From Endozoicomonas euniceicola (lineage in GTDB: Bacteria > Pseudomonadota > Gammaproteobacteria > Pseudomonadales > Endozoicomonadaceae), in assembly GCF_025562755.1 (NCBI RefSeq), contig NZ_CP103300.1, positions 1,563,501 through 1,627,500 on the forward strand: a stretch of 64,000 bases of DNA, written 5' to 3'. Of this stretch, positions 1 to 10,254 are shown piece by piece (positions within the stretch are counted from its first letter, which is position 1; each line of letters opens with the position of its first letter). The translations under genes were made by a program, and so were the position numbers. The notes beneath the pieces are model-generated. The model had not been told where the DNA came from, did not search any database, and was given only the letters and a program-made list of their open reading frames with translations.

Positions 1-112
1 CGCTTCTGGCAGGGAAGAGCTGTAAAGAATGCTATCCCAAGCGGTTTCACTGAGGTATCCTTGGCCGTTTCAACCCAATACCTGATTCTCGATAGAGCTA
101 TTTATTAGAGCT
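1..112. other. leader upstream of leuS
   Basis: No gene is visible here. The stretch lies directly upstream of leuS and presumably holds its promoter. No convincing Shine-Dalgarno sequence precedes the leuS ATG beyond a weak AGAG just upstream. The window edge cuts whatever lies further upstream. Confidence 0.4.
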
Positions 113-2716
113 ATGATGGAAGAGCATTACCACCCGCATCAGATCGAAACTGATGCCCAGTCTTACTGGGAAAAAAACAACAGCTTTGCTGTTACCGAGG
201 ACGAAGGAAAGGAGAAATACTACTGCCTTTCCATGTTCCCATACCCCAGTGGTCGACTACACATGGGGCACGTTCGCAACTACACCATTGGTGACGTGAT
301 TTCCCGCTATCAACGCATGCAGGGCAAAAATGTCATGCAACCTATGGGTTGGGATGCCTTCGGCCTGCCCGCGGAAAACGCAGCCATCAAGAACAAGACC
401 GCACCCGCCCCATGGACTTACGAAAACATTGAGTACATGAAAGGCCAGCTGAAGCGTCTGGGCTTTGGTTACGACTGGAACCGCGAACTGGCAACCTGTC
501 AGCCGGATTACTACAAGTGGGAACAGTGGTTCTTCACCAAACTGTATGAAAAAGGTTTGGTGTACAAAAAAATGTCCAACGTTAACTGGTGCCCGAACGA
601 CGCGACCGTACTGGCCAACGAGCAAGTAGAGGACGGACGCTGCTGGCGTTGTGACACTCTGGTAGAACGCAAAGAGCTGCCACAGTGGTTTATCAAAATC
701 ACTGACTACGCCGACGAACTGCTGGCTGACCTGGACAAGCTGGAAGAGTGGCCGGAACAGGTTAAAGCGATGCAGCGTAACTGGATTGGCCGTTCTGAAG
801 GTGTGCAGATGACCTTCAGGCTCGCTAACCCTATAGCTGACGCGCCGGAAGACATCCAGATTTACACCACCCGCCCGGACACCGTGATGGGCATTACTTA
901 CGTGGCTGTTGCCGCAGAGCACCCACTGGCCAAAGCCGCAGCTGCCAACAATGAAAAACTGGCTGCATTCATTGATGAGTGCAAGAGCAACGGTGTCACT
1001 GAAGCCGAAATGGCGACCATGGAAAAAATGGGCGTTGATACCGGCCTGCGTGCTATTCACCCGATCACAGGCCGTGAAGTACCGGTCTGGGCAGCCAACT
1101 TCGTACTGATGGATTACGGCACTGGCGCGGTGATGTCAGTTCCGGGTCATGACCAGCGCGACTATGAGTTCGCCCAACGCTTTGGCCTACCCATTGAACA
1201 GGTTATCGAACCTCTGAACGCTGATGAAAAGTGCGACCTGACCAAAGCCGCTTACACCGAAAAAGGCAGGCTGGTGAACTCTGGTGAGTTCGACGGACTG
1301 ACCTTTAAAGACGCTTTCAACGCTATCTGCGACAAGCTCGTTGCAGAAGGCAAAGGTGAAAAGCAGGTAAACTACCGCCTGCGTGACTGGGGTGTAAGCC
1401 GTCAGCGTTACTGGGGTGCGCCAATCCCAATGAAGTACCTGGAAGACGGTACTGAAATTCCAGTCCCCCTGGAAGAACTGCCGGTTCTACTGCCGGAAGA
1501 CGTGGAAATGGACGGTGTTCAGTCTCCTATCAAGGCTGATCCTGAGTGGGCAAAAACCACTCATAACGGTGCAGCGGCAACACTGGAAACCGACACCTTC
1601 GACACCTTTATGGAGTCCAGCTGGTACTACGCCCGTTACTGTTCTCCACAGTCCGATGGTCAGATGCTGGATCCGGCCGCTGCCAACTACTGGCTGCCGG
1701 TTGACCAGTACATCGGTGGTATTGAGCATGCAGTGATGCACCTGCTGTACTCCCGCTTCTTCCACAAGCTGCTGCGTGACGCTGGCCTGGTCGACAGTGA
1801 TGAACCTTTCAAGCGTCTGCTGTGTCAGGGTATGGTTCTGGCAGACACGTTCTACAAGCTGGACGAAAAAGGCGTTAAGCACTGGATCGCGCCGACTGAC
1901 GTTGATATGGAGTTCGACGACAAAGGTCGTCTGATAAAAGCGACGCTGAAAGAGACGGGCGAAACCGTTGAACACGCGGGCATGAGCAAGATGTCCAAGT
2001 CCAAGAACAACGGTATTGATCCGCAGGAGATGATCAACCAGTACGGTGCCGACACCATCCGTCTGTACACCATGTTTGCTGCGCCACCGGAGCAGACTCT
2101 GGAATGGTCTGAAAGCGCTGTAGAAGGCGCTCACCGTTTCCTGCGCCGTTTCTGGAAACAGGTGGCTGATCATACAGCTGGCGGTAAAGCTCCGACTCTG
2201 GTTCTGAATGCTCTGACCAAAAAGCAGAAAGACCTGCGTCGCAAGACCCACGAAACCATCAGGAAGGTATCTGATGACTGCGCCCGCCGCCTGACCTTCA
2301 ATACCGCCATTGCTGCCATCATGGAACTGAACAACGCCCTGAGCAAGTTCAAAGACAGCAGCGACCAGGGTCGTGCCGTTGTACGTGAAGCGCTGGAAGC
2401 CACCACCCTAATGCTGGCTCCGATTGCACCACACGCCATGCACAGCATCTGGCAGTCACTGGGTCATACGGAAGCCGTCATTGGTGCCAGCTGGCCAGTG
2501 GTGGATGAATCGGCCCTGAAGAAAGACGCCATCACCATGGTGATTCAGGTCAACGGCAAGGTTCGTGCCAAACTGGAAGTGCCTGCGGGTATGGCTAAGG
2601 ACGATGTTGAAAAACTGGCTCTGGCACAGGAAAACGTCACCAAGTTTACCGATGGCAAAACCATCCGCAAGGTGATTGTAGTGCCGGGCAAGCTGGTGAA
2701 TATTGTCGCTAATTAA
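113..2716 (+). CDS. leuS: leucyl-tRNA synthetase
   Basis: Class Ia aminoacyl-tRNA synthetase that charges tRNA-Leu in the cytoplasm. The 867-residue product has the usual bacterial LeuRS length. The HIGH-type motif is HMGH at residues 50-53, after PYPSGRL. The KMSKS loop is at about residues 625-629. The region between them carries the CP1 editing domain, including a TTRPDT motif. Two ATG codons stand side by side at 113 and 116; either could be the start. In Pseudomonas and E. coli leuS is followed by lptE and holA. Here those genes lie 9.3 kb downstream, separated by accessory genes. A hairpin terminator follows the stop codon. Confidence 0.98.
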   Translation: MMEEHYHPHQIETDAQSYWEKNNSFAVTEDEGKEKYYCLSMFPYPSGRLHMGHVRNYTIGDVISRYQRMQGKNVMQPMGWDAFGLPAENAAIKNKTAPAPWTYENIEYMKGQLKRLGFGYDWNRELATCQPDYYKWEQWFFTKLYEKGLVYKKMSNVNWCPNDATVLANEQVEDGRCWRCDTLVERKELPQWFIKITDYADELLADLDKLEEWPEQVKAMQRNWIGRSEGVQMTFRLANPIADAPEDIQIYTTRPDTVMGITYVAVAAEHPLAKAAAANNEKLAAFIDECKSNGVTEAEMATMEKMGVDTGLRAIHPITGREVPVWAANFVLMDYGTGAVMSVPGHDQRDYEFAQRFGLPIEQVIEPLNADEKCDLTKAAYTEKGRLVNSGEFDGLTFKDAFNAICDKLVAEGKGEKQVNYRLRDWGVSRQRYWGAPIPMKYLEDGTEIPVPLEELPVLLPEDVEMDGVQSPIKADPEWAKTTHNGAAATLETDTFDTFMESSWYYARYCSPQSDGQMLDPAAANYWLPVDQYIGGIEHAVMHLLYSRFFHKLLRDAGLVDSDEPFKRLLCQGMVLADTFYKLDEKGVKHWIAPTDVDMEFDDKGRLIKATLKETGETVEHAGMSKMSKSKNNGIDPQEMINQYGADTIRLYTMFAAPPEQTLEWSESAVEGAHRFLRRFWKQVADHTAGGKAPTLVLNALTKKQKDLRRKTHETIRKVSDDCARRLTFNTAIAAIMELNNALSKFKDSSDQGRAVVREALEATTLMLAPIAPHAMHSIWQSLGHTEAVIGASWPVVDESALKKDAITMVIQVNGKVRAKLEVPAGMAKDDVEKLALAQENVTKFTDGKTIRKVIVVPGKLVNIVAN

Positions 2717-2747
2717 TTGACCAGCCAATCATCGACAGATGACTCTG

Positions 2748-2773
2748 AAAGACCGGCTTTCTGCCGGTCTTTT
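2748..2773. terminator. hairpin terminator between leuS and receiver gene
   Basis: A 10-bp perfect stem (AAAGACCGGC at 2748-2757 with GCCGGTCTTT at 2763-2772) closes a 5-nt loop. It has a short T run on the plus side and Ts on the minus side. It sits between convergent genes, so it probably ends both transcripts. Confidence 0.8.
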
Positions 2774-3186
2774 CAGGAAAGGTAATCAACCAGCGTCTGA
2801 TAAAGCAAATCCCGGTCAATCGGCTTGGTAAGGTAATCATCCATGCCTCGTTCCAGGGCTTTCTTTTTTAACTCATGAATGGCATGGGCGCTGAGCCCGA
2901 TAATCAACTTCCGATCTAAACCCGCTTCCTCTTCGAACTGTCTGATGGCAGCGGTTGTATCGTAGCCGTCCAGTACAGGCATTTCACAATCCATTAACAC
3001 CAATTGCCAGCGTTCATGGTTTTGCTGGTAACTGTCCAGAGCGATTTGCCCGTTTTCAGCAAACTCCGCCACGATACCGACTTTCTTTAACAGCTTTTTC
3101 ATTACCATCTGATTAGCAGGGTTGTCTTCTGCCACCAGAATCTCTTTACCGTTAAGAATTGACTGATAGTCATCCAAGGCGCTCAC
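2773..3186 (-). CDS. stand-alone response-regulator receiver domain protein
   Basis: A 137-residue CheY-like receiver domain with no output domain. The acidic pair is E20-D21 (VAEDN). The phospho-acceptor is D66 in LMDCEMP, the switch residue is S99 in GLSAHA, and the invariant lysine is K121 in LTKP. The sequence style (EDNPANQMVMKKLL, MPVLDGYDTT, HAIHELKKKALERGMDDYLTKP) resembles receivers at the C-terminus of hybrid histidine kinases such as BarA, so it may have split off from one. The start is GTG at 3186. No kinase gene is adjacent, so its partner is unknown. Confidence 0.85.
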   Translation of the reverse strand: MSALDDYQSILNGKEILVAEDNPANQMVMKKLLKKVGIVAEFAENGQIALDSYQQNHERWQLVLMDCEMPVLDGYDTTAAIRQFEEEAGLDRKLIIGLSAHAIHELKKKALERGMDDYLTKPIDRDLLYQTLVDYLS

Positions 3187-3416
3187 CCTACTTATTCGCT
3201 ACAGGTTTATAAATCATCGGTTGCCGGAGGAAAAAACTTACCTTCAATCTTCTGAAACTATTGCCTCATGACAAAAAGCCGACTCTTTTACGGTAACCCA
3301 TGAAAACCATCATCTGCCGGTAAAAAAGTCAGCAATTGCCTTAATCAATGGCTGGAAAGTCCGAAATACAAGAAATAAGTCTTTAACTCACATTAAATCA
3401 GCACAGGAAGAGATCT

Positions 3417-4382
3417 ATGAAGCCCACGGCCAGTAATCTGCATGCAATGAAGCTGGAAGAAGCGGCCAACGCCCTGGGACACGATCTTGAAACAGGGCTG
3501 CCCATTGAGCCGGTTTCAATCATCGACAAGCCAGTGCTGGAAAGAAAGCCTACCTGTCATGACGACTTTCCCGCTATTTCCGAGAAAGCCACTAAAAACC
3601 AGGTGGATAGTTTTCTGAAGCAGGCGATTGAAAACAATCATCCAAAACAGCTTTACTCTGTTTTCAGCTTTATGCTTGAGCATGAATACACTCCCGAACA
3701 GATCATCCGGGCGCTTGGCCATATTCATAAAGGGGGGCCGGATATGGAACCGGGGCTGCTGGAATGGGGTCTCTCCCACGAGGATGTCAAAATCAAAGGC
3801 ATAAAAGGCAAGGCGCTGTTTGTTGCTATTTTCATCCAGGTTCGCAACGAGCATTACAAAGCGGCTATCGATACCCTTGAACTGTCTAAAAAGCACCGTA
3901 AAGGGGTTCCCCATGATTTCACAGAATCGATGGGTGATCTGGAAATCGAGGCATGGCTGGGCTATATGGAAGATGAGCAAAAGCAGGGGGCTGCCCCCAG
4001 GATCATTCTGGATCAGTTAGAACAACTCTGTGAACAGGGCATCTGGTCAAGGGAGCTCGCCCGGTTTGGTGTACCGGTTGGGGCCGCCTGGTTCAGGGAA
4101 CAGGCGTCAGAGGCTATGCAGCAAGGACAGTATTCTGATGCGTTCAAATCCCTGGAAAAGGCCATCAATCTGCCCGAAGATAACCCCGAAGACACCTATT
4201 CTCTTTACAGCAACTGCATTTCGCAGGTGATACATCACCCCCGTTTTCAGACGCAGATGACCCAACAGCTGACAGAAGCCCTGTTCCACAAAATAGACCA
4301 GCTTCATAAAAAAGAGTTCTGGAACGACGAGTTAAAACTTGCACAGAAAACACTGCTATCCCTCACCCCCAGAGGTATATAA
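3417..4382 (+). CDS. hypothetical alpha-helical protein
   Basis: A 321-residue protein that I do not recognise. A good ribosome binding site (AGGAAG) lies 7 nt before the ATG. There is no signal peptide or membrane segment. Beyond the first 70 residues the sequence looks wholly helical, with helix pairs that suggest a TPR/Sel1-like repeat fold (for example DAFKSLEKAINLPEDNPED). In style it resembles the larger helical protein at 60355-62697, but no motif fixes a role. It stands alone between a divergent receiver gene and a MATE exporter. Confidence 0.7.
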   Translation: MKPTASNLHAMKLEEAANALGHDLETGLPIEPVSIIDKPVLERKPTCHDDFPAISEKATKNQVDSFLKQAIENNHPKQLYSVFSFMLEHEYTPEQIIRALGHIHKGGPDMEPGLLEWGLSHEDVKIKGIKGKALFVAIFIQVRNEHYKAAIDTLELSKKHRKGVPHDFTESMGDLEIEAWLGYMEDEQKQGAAPRIILDQLEQLCEQGIWSRELARFGVPVGAAWFREQASEAMQQGQYSDAFKSLEKAINLPEDNPEDTYSLYSNCISQVIHHPRFQTQMTQQLTEALFHKIDQLHKKEFWNDELKLAQKTLLSLTPRGI

Positions 4383-4394
4383 CTCCCAATCACT

Positions 4395-4414
4395 ATCCCC
4401 GCGAAGGCGGGGAT
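4395..4414. repeat. short GC-rich inverted repeat
   Basis: A perfect 8-bp stem ATCCCCGC/GCGGGGAT around a GAAG loop lies just after the stop of the 321-residue protein. It could end transcription weakly (no T run) or be a REP-like palindrome. Nothing else is seen between 4415 and the MATE gene start. Confidence 0.55.
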
Positions 4415-4574
4415 TCAGTTACCAGATACCTACGCACTTTCCCCGATCTTTACGTAGCTCAATACATTGCCGTTTCTCTTTATGATATGCACTTCCGTAC
4501 TACTTAAATGACCGAAAAAGGTTCAGGAACCTGTCACTAACAAGACAGACTCCTTTCGACCTTAGCCTATCTAT

Positions 4575-5939
4575 ATGAGCCAACTGAATCGGCTGGGTAA
4601 TGCCCCCATTGGCAGATTACTCATCAATATGACACTGCCAGCATGCTCAGGCATTCTGGCTCTGATGATGTATAACATCATCGATACTATTATCGTCGGC
4701 CAGTACGCTGGACCCATGGCCATTGCCGGAATGTCTGTTGTTCTGCCTGTCAGCATGCTGATTCCAACACTTGGAATGGGCATCGGTGTCGGCAGTTCAT
4801 CCATTATTTCACGTAGCCTTGGAGCAAAGGATTTTGACACTGCACGACAAACTTTTGGTAATGCACTGTCATTGGCAGCACTGATTTGTACGACGGCTTC
4901 TGTTCTTAGCGGCATTTATGCCACTGAAATTCTCACGGTGTTTGGCGGGCGCGGAGAGATTCTTCCCTATGCTATGGAGTACTACACCATCATTCTTATG
5001 GGGATTCCCATTCTGGGCTGCTGGATGTGTATGAACAATACACTGCGCGCTGAAGGCCTTAGCAAATATTCAATGATTGGTATGTGCCTGACATCGGCTA
5101 TCAACCTGATACTGGATATCGTCTTTGTTATTTTTATGGATATGGGGTTGAAGGGCGCAGCTATCGCTACGGTTCTGTCTCAGCTGGCCGGACTGCTTTA
5201 CCTGTTGTCGTTTTATCTGCGTGGACGCAGCCACCTTAAAATTAAACGACAGTATTTCCGATGGAACAAAGCCATTATCCGTGAAATCCTGTCTCTTGGG
5301 GCACCCTCTATTGCACGACAAGGTGCAGGCAGCTTCATCGTGATATTGCTCAACCAGAGCCTGTATTTATATGGCGGGCCTATCGCGGTTGCAGTTTATG
5401 GCATATTGCACAGAATCATCTCTCTGCTGTTTGTCCCGATTATTGGAATGACCCAGGGCTTTCTGCCAATCGCCGGTTATAACTATGGCGCCAAACAGTA
5501 TGACCGGGTTCAGGAAGTCGTCTATAAATCCATTCTGTTCGGCACCCTTGCTACTTCGGCTTTAGCATTGCTGTCCTGGCATTTTCCAGAGGCAATGATT
5601 CAGCTGTTTACCAGTGATGAAACCGTTCTGGAACTGGGGGCTCAGGGGCTGAAAATAATCACCGTACTGATGCCGCTGGCTGCTGCCCAGAGCATTGCCG
5701 CTGGCTACTATCAGGCGATAGGCAGGCCTGTTGCTGCCTTTATTCTCACCATTAGCCGACAAGTGTTGATGTTGATTCCGATGCTTTACCTGCTACCACA
5801 GGTGTTTGAGCTGAAAGGCGTCTGGCTGGCATTCCCGGTATCCGATGCCCTGGCCTGCATTTTGACACTGACAGTTTTTGCCAGAGAGTTGCCAAAGCTG
5901 AAAGCAGCGCAGCGAGAAGCCGCATTACAGAGAGCATAA
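4575..5939 (+). CDS. MATE family multidrug efflux transporter
   Basis: A 454-residue inner-membrane protein with about 12 hydrophobic segments arranged as two homologous halves. The first half opens with GRLLINMTLPACSGILALMM and has NIIDTIIVGQYAGP in helix 1-2. The second half has PSIARQGAGSFIVILLNQSL and the typical GMTQGFLPIAGYNYGAK stretch. These are features of the NorM/MepA-type MATE family, which exports cationic drugs or metabolites using a Na+ or H+ gradient. Substrate cannot be read from sequence. The gene is monocistronic and convergent with the ClsC-like gene, with a 49-bp gap. Confidence 0.93.
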   Translation: MSQLNRLGNAPIGRLLINMTLPACSGILALMMYNIIDTIIVGQYAGPMAIAGMSVVLPVSMLIPTLGMGIGVGSSSIISRSLGAKDFDTARQTFGNALSLAALICTTASVLSGIYATEILTVFGGRGEILPYAMEYYTIILMGIPILGCWMCMNNTLRAEGLSKYSMIGMCLTSAINLILDIVFVIFMDMGLKGAAIATVLSQLAGLLYLLSFYLRGRSHLKIKRQYFRWNKAIIREILSLGAPSIARQGAGSFIVILLNQSLYLYGGPIAVAVYGILHRIISLLFVPIIGMTQGFLPIAGYNYGAKQYDRVQEVVYKSILFGTLATSALALLSWHFPEAMIQLFTSDETVLELGAQGLKIITVLMPLAAAQSIAAGYYQAIGRPVAAFILTISRQVLMLIPMLYLLPQVFELKGVWLAFPVSDALACILTLTVFARELPKLKAAQREAALQRA

Positions 5940-5988
5940 GCAGCCTTGAGGACTCCTGAAACCGGTAAGTTTCAGGAGTCTGCACAGA

Positions 5989-7545
5989 CTACAACTGGCT
6001 TTCTATGGGAAAAACAGACAATAGCCGTATACCAGTACGCAGCAGCCAGGAGGTTTCCGGATCGGTAGTGCCATCGACCTCTCCCTGGCCATTCACCCAC
6101 TCAATGGTATGGCCATTTTTTCTTAGCACCCAGTAGAGTTTGTGATCCGCAACCAGCATTTCCTCCTTCATATAAGTAGCCAGCTCTGGTGAATGGTAAA
6201 TCACACCATTTTCGGTATTCAGTCTGATCGAACGGGGGTCAAGATTAAGTGATCCGACAAACACGATATCGCCATCGATGATATAGGTCTTTGCGTGCAA
6301 ACTGGCACGACTGCTGGAACCGCTGATCAGGTGTTTCTTTTCTTTCACCCTGGGTTTCATTTCAATCAGCCGCACACCAAGTTCCAGCAGTTCCGGACGA
6401 TACTGACGATAACCCGCATGAACAATCCCCACATCGGTAGAAGCCAGACTATTCGTGACAACCGTTACCCGAACCCCACGCTCCACCAGTGAGCGAATAA
6501 AGGCCATACCTTCCTTACCGGGTACAAAATAAGCCGACACCATAATGACTTCTTTTTGCGCTTTGAGGAAATACGGCTCAAGCCTGGGCGTCAGATGAGC
6601 ACCGCTATCGATATCGGCGCGTTCTATTTTGTCGGGTGCATCCGCATAAACACTGGCCTGTCCCCAAAACCATTGCAAATCCCCCTCCGCCAGTTCCTGA
6701 ATGATCGGAGCACTATGCAAACGCTCAAAATATTGCTGTCCCTCCGGAGCCTGCACCGCTTTTTCCAGCTTGCGCATCAGCGTGGCATACATTTCATCCG
6801 AGACGTAACGGTTCTTAATGATCGTTTCAGCCGGATAACTGTGGTCACTGTTCCAGTATTCATCAAAATCGAGAGAAATATCCGGCACCGCAGCGCCAAT
6901 CTGAACCATATCAAGGTCGGCAAATTCTACGGCGCTGGCATCATAATATTCATCACCAATATTGCGCCCGCCAATAATGGCAATCTGATTATCGACAATA
7001 AACGACTTGTTGTGCATACGGCGATTAATCCGGCTGAAATCGGTGACCAGATTCAGGTTCCGCAACAGTCCCCGGGTTGTGACCGGATTAAACAGCCTGA
7101 CTTCAATATTAGGATGTTGATTCAACACCGCCAGCATATGATCTTTATCGGAGGCACCCAGATCATCCAGCAACATCCTGACCCTGACGCCCCGGTCTGC
7201 CGCATAGAGCAATCGTTTAGTGAACAGTTGTCCAACCAGGTCGTCGTGATAGAGGTAATACTGCACGTCAATGCTCTTCTGGGCAGCATTAATCAATGCC
7301 AGTCTGGTCGCCATGGCATCCAGACCATAGCTAAGGGGGTAAAACCCTGTTTCAGTCTCCGGGTGTGATTGCAGGGTTTCCCTTATATGTGCACCAATCA
7401 ACGTTGTTTCTGTTGTAGTAAAAGCACGGGACTCAATGCGCTGAACATTTTTTGGCAGATTGGTACAGCCGCCGTTCATCAACAATGCTGTCATCGCCAC
7501 CAGCAGCAGACAGACTTTAGGCGTGCGCCAGCCAGGCAGTAACAT
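5989..7545 (-). CDS. phospholipase D family lipoprotein, ClsC-like cardiolipin synthase
   Basis: A 518-residue PLD-superfamily protein with two HKD motifs: HNKSFIVD from H178, followed by GGRNIGDEYY, and HAKTYIID from H417, followed by GSLNLDPRS. This arrangement and length match ClsC/YmdC, which makes cardiolipin from phosphatidylglycerol and phosphatidylethanolamine. The N-terminus is a lipoprotein signal with a lipobox ending at C27 (LLMNGGC), so the protein should be membrane-anchored on the periplasmic side. Alternative: a secreted phospholipase D. A GGAG box lies 9 nt before the ATG. Confidence 0.88.
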   Translation of the reverse strand: MLLPGWRTPKVCLLLVAMTALLMNGGCTNLPKNVQRIESRAFTTTETTLIGAHIRETLQSHPETETGFYPLSYGLDAMATRLALINAAQKSIDVQYYLYHDDLVGQLFTKRLLYAADRGVRVRMLLDDLGASDKDHMLAVLNQHPNIEVRLFNPVTTRGLLRNLNLVTDFSRINRRMHNKSFIVDNQIAIIGGRNIGDEYYDASAVEFADLDMVQIGAAVPDISLDFDEYWNSDHSYPAETIIKNRYVSDEMYATLMRKLEKAVQAPEGQQYFERLHSAPIIQELAEGDLQWFWGQASVYADAPDKIERADIDSGAHLTPRLEPYFLKAQKEVIMVSAYFVPGKEGMAFIRSLVERGVRVTVVTNSLASTDVGIVHAGYRQYRPELLELGVRLIEMKPRVKEKKHLISGSSSRASLHAKTYIIDGDIVFVGSLNLDPRSIRLNTENGVIYHSPELATYMKEEMLVADHKLYWVLRKNGHTIEWVNGQGEVDGTTDPETSWLLRTGIRLLSVFPIESQL

Positions 7546-7779
7546 CTCAGATAACTCCGACTATAAGTAGCAGGCTATCAAGCATTATTCTCAACTCAAT
7601 TAACAGACAAACCGATGATTTTGCCCAAGCCTGGTCTGAAAAGGAATACAGAGAAAACGAAATATACCGAATGCCAGTGGCTAATCCATACCGTTGAAAT
7701 ATTTATGTCATGACAAATCCATTCTGGAAGGAAGACCTTGCGGGTCAATCCAGCAAGGTACCGGACAATGCATGTGGAT

Positions 7780-8496
7780 TTATGCCCCTCTGCCACCCTT
7801 TGCATCATTTATTTCAATGAATACCCACCCCTCATGCTCTTTTTCATAAGTCTCTAATTCAATAAGCTCCCAGTCACCGAGCTTCCCCCGGACATATCTG
7901 AGTGTCTCCGGCGCGTGCTTTTTTCGATTAAACAGACAATGAATGTCACGGTAATGGGGATATCTCCTGTTTATGTCGTTCAATAATTTCTCCAGAGTCA
8001 CTCTGGGAACAGGTATAAGAAAGTCGAATATATCTTCGGGAAGGTCTTCCCCTGTCTGGAGTCTTTCTTTCCTATCCGCATAGAGGATCGCATTGTTTAC
8101 GTCATGGCGATCAGGCCAGCTATGAAGCCCGGTTCCAATCCCGGGCCAGTTTACCTTTTGCCAGTACTCCTCTTCATTCCCCAGACAATAATTGAAGCAG
8201 GGGTTGCCTTCGGTGATTACCTCGTAAGCATTGAGTGATCCTTGCATTATAGGGACCGGACTGGTGACGTCCGGCACCATATTGGTGTCATGGGAACAGT
8301 AGAAAAATAAACGAAGCCCATTGGGTACACGAAACATACTGCTGTAGGGGGCTGGCTGGGCAGTAAATCCTGCTCCGGCATTAATAATCAGGTTCTGAAC
8401 GGTTGCCATTTCCTTTTTTGATACTTGCCTTCTGTACAAATAATATTCCCGTGTTTTAGGGCGTCGTGCTTGGAATTGTCTGAATTTTACAGGCAA
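7780..8496 (-). CDS. hypothetical protein with TTG start, possible Stv-type domain
   Basis: A 238-residue protein. The start is taken as TTG at 8496 because a strong GGGAGGG box lies 6 nt upstream. An internal ATG (residue 30) is preceded by AAGGA at only 1 nt, which is poor. The stretch VPNGLRLFFYCSHDTNMVPD, followed by AYEVITEGNPCFNYCLGNE, recalls the putative adhesin Stv domain found in toxins and effectors of gammaproteobacteria, but this is a weak resemblance. There is no signal peptide. The gene is isolated, with a wide gap on each side. Confidence 0.65.
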   Translation of the reverse strand: MPVKFRQFQARRPKTREYYLYRRQVSKKEMATVQNLIINAGAGFTAQPAPYSSMFRVPNGLRLFFYCSHDTNMVPDVTSPVPIMQGSLNAYEVITEGNPCFNYCLGNEEEYWQKVNWPGIGTGLHSWPDRHDVNNAILYADRKERLQTGEDLPEDIFDFLIPVPRVTLEKLLNDINRRYPHYRDIHCLFNRKKHAPETLRYVRGKLGDWELIELETYEKEHEGWVFIEINDAKGGRGA

Positions 8497-8529
8497 AACA
8501 TACCCTCCCGATTATTTGTCATTCAGTGT

Positions 8530-8572
8530 TTTCGGTTGATGAGAGCAGATTCCAAGGTGTCAGCAACCGAAA
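8530..8572. repeat. inverted repeat upstream of the TTG-start gene
   Basis: Arms TTTCGGTTG (8530-8538) and CAACCGAAA (8564-8572) are separated by 25 nt. The element lies in the divergent intergenic region, about 35 bp upstream of the TTG-start gene, and could be a regulator site. No other structure is seen between 8497 and 8751. Confidence 0.4.
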
Positions 8573-8751
8573 CCGTGTTGATAAGCAAGTAGAACCCAAC
8601 TGGCAATCATCAGAAAATCCTGTCTCTGACAGAAACGAACCCTTTAGTATTGATGGCAGAATACTCTTTCGCAAGGTAAAACCCTGGTGACTCCAACCCT
8701 GATTTTCTATCTGACCAAGGACTTTGATATAGTCTGTCTTAACCGGCTAAT

Positions 8752-9942
8752 TTGAAAATAATTACGAAGATGTTGTATCGACCTGTCATTACCAGCCTCT
8801 TGCTGGCTCTATTCTTCAGCCTTACCGGCTGTAGCCAGGCTCCTGACAGCCCGGCATTTACTGTATCAGACTCACAGCCTGCCTATGATCAGTCTACTTT
8901 TGCGCAATACATAAACGACACTCGCACATGGCTTGCTGCTAACAGAGCGTTCATTACCCACAATAAAACTCTGGAGCTGAACAGTAACAGTCCATTTGAA
9001 CGCTTGCCTGCCAGCAACACTACAGCGAAAAAAGGCATTCTGCTGGTACATGGGCTGGGTGACTCGCCTTATTCATTCGTTGACATTGCCCCTGTTCTGG
9101 CACAGCAGGGTTTTCTGGTAAGGACTATTCTGTTGCCGGGTCACGGTTCCAAACCTGCTGACCTGATTCGGATACACAGGGAAGACTGGCAGGCAGCTGT
9201 CGCCCATCATGCACAGTTGCTGGCTTCGGAAGTCGATGAACTCTGGCTGGGGGGTTTCTCGACCGGAGCCAACCTGATTACCAGCTGGGCGTTGCAGCAA
9301 AAACCAGACACGGTCAAGGGAATGCTGCTGTTTTCTCCGGGCTACAAACCTAATAGCAGCCTGGTGGCTTTGTCACCGGCACTGTCCTATTTCAAGGACT
9401 GGGCCGATATCGACCAGACCAGCAACTATGTACGTTATGACTCTCTCGCTGTTAACGGTGCCGGAGAGTATTACAAAACCAGCAAGGCAGTACGACATGA
9501 TCTGGAGCATAATCCTGTCCCGTTTCCAGTGTTAATCACCATTAGTGAAAACGACAGTGTTATTGATGCCCAAAATGTACTGGATTTGTTCGAATCACAG
9601 TTTACCCACCCTCAGAGCCAGCTGGTCTGGTATGGCTCCCCGCCTGATACGGAAGATACAAGAGTGTCAGTGCTGGACAGCTTCATACCGGAACTGAATA
9701 TCAGCAACTTCTCTCACATGAATGCCCTGTTTGCTCCCGCCAACCCTTACTACGGTGAGAATGGCAGCTATCGTATGTGTGACAATGGTCAAACGCTTCA
9801 GGCCGACGAGAAATGTCCAAAGGCAGAAAATATCTGGTATTCAGCCTGGGGTTACCGGGAAAAAGGCAAGATACATGCGAGACTGACATGGAACCCGTAT
9901 TTTACCGAGCTGGAAAAGTCGATTAAAACTATTACACAATAG
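8752..9942 (+). CDS. alpha/beta hydrolase lipoprotein
   Basis: A 396-residue serine hydrolase counted from TTG at 8752. ATG at 8770 is an alternative start and gives a more typical signal peptide. The lipobox SLTGC ends at C27 (C21 from the ATG), so it is a lipoprotein. The alpha/beta-hydrolase core shows HGLGDS at 100-105 (oxyanion region), LLPGHGS near 128, and the nucleophile elbow GFSTG with S170. The acid and the histidine probably come from SENDSVID and NFSHMN. Function is likely esterase or lipase; the substrate is unknown. The following 70-residue gene is 27 bp downstream and probably co-transcribed. Confidence 0.85.
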   Translation: MKIITKMLYRPVITSLLLALFFSLTGCSQAPDSPAFTVSDSQPAYDQSTFAQYINDTRTWLAANRAFITHNKTLELNSNSPFERLPASNTTAKKGILLVHGLGDSPYSFVDIAPVLAQQGFLVRTILLPGHGSKPADLIRIHREDWQAAVAHHAQLLASEVDELWLGGFSTGANLITSWALQQKPDTVKGMLLFSPGYKPNSSLVALSPALSYFKDWADIDQTSNYVRYDSLAVNGAGEYYKTSKAVRHDLEHNPVPFPVLITISENDSVIDAQNVLDLFESQFTHPQSQLVWYGSPPDTEDTRVSVLDSFIPELNISNFSHMNALFAPANPYYGENGSYRMCDNGQTLQADEKCPKAENIWYSAWGYREKGKIHARLTWNPYFTELEKSIKTITQ

Positions 9943-9969
9943 AGTATTTGACGTTCAGGATTTCAAATT

Positions 9970-10182
9970 ATGTCTCGTATATTTTTAACACTGGTTATTG
10001 TGGTGGCAGCATTTCTCGGATTGACGAAAAATCAGGAGATGATCATCAACAGCGACACGTTCTACCTTCAGGCTGATTTTCCAAGGTTTACTGACAAACC
10101 ACTTTACGTGATCAAACTCGGAGAAAGGCCCGGACTGGGTGGTCTGGTTGATAGTATTAAGTCCAGACTGCCCAAGCAGTAA
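9970..10182 (+). CDS. small single-span membrane protein
   Basis: A 70-residue protein with one hydrophobic N-terminal segment (residues 3-18) and a short soluble tail ending in KSRLPKQ. The segment could be a membrane anchor or an uncleaved signal. It lies 27 bp after the hydrolase gene and likely shares its transcript. No family is recognised. Confidence 0.6.
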   Translation: MSRIFLTLVIVVAAFLGLTKNQEMIINSDTFYLQADFPRFTDKPLYVIKLGERPGLGGLVDSIKSRLPKQ

Positions 10183-10204
10183 TAAATAAAGAGAGCGATA
10201 AGCC

Positions 10205-10234
10205 CCCTCTGTGTTCGCTGAAAAACACAGAGGG
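10205..10234. terminator. hairpin between small gene and catalase
   Basis: A perfect 11-bp stem, CCCTCTGTGTT (10205-10215) with AACACAGAGGG (10224-10234), around an 8-nt loop. It lies between convergent genes. There is no strong T run on either strand, so a terminator role is likely from position rather than from a complete motif. Confidence 0.6.
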
Positions 10235-10254
10235 TGACAGGTTATTTAAACAGA

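Noticed and set aside
257..1060. 267-codon minus-strand open frame
   Set aside because: Antisense to leuS.
7596..7808. 70-codon minus-strand frame
   Set aside because: No ribosome site, no family and odd composition; overlaps the end of the 238-residue gene.
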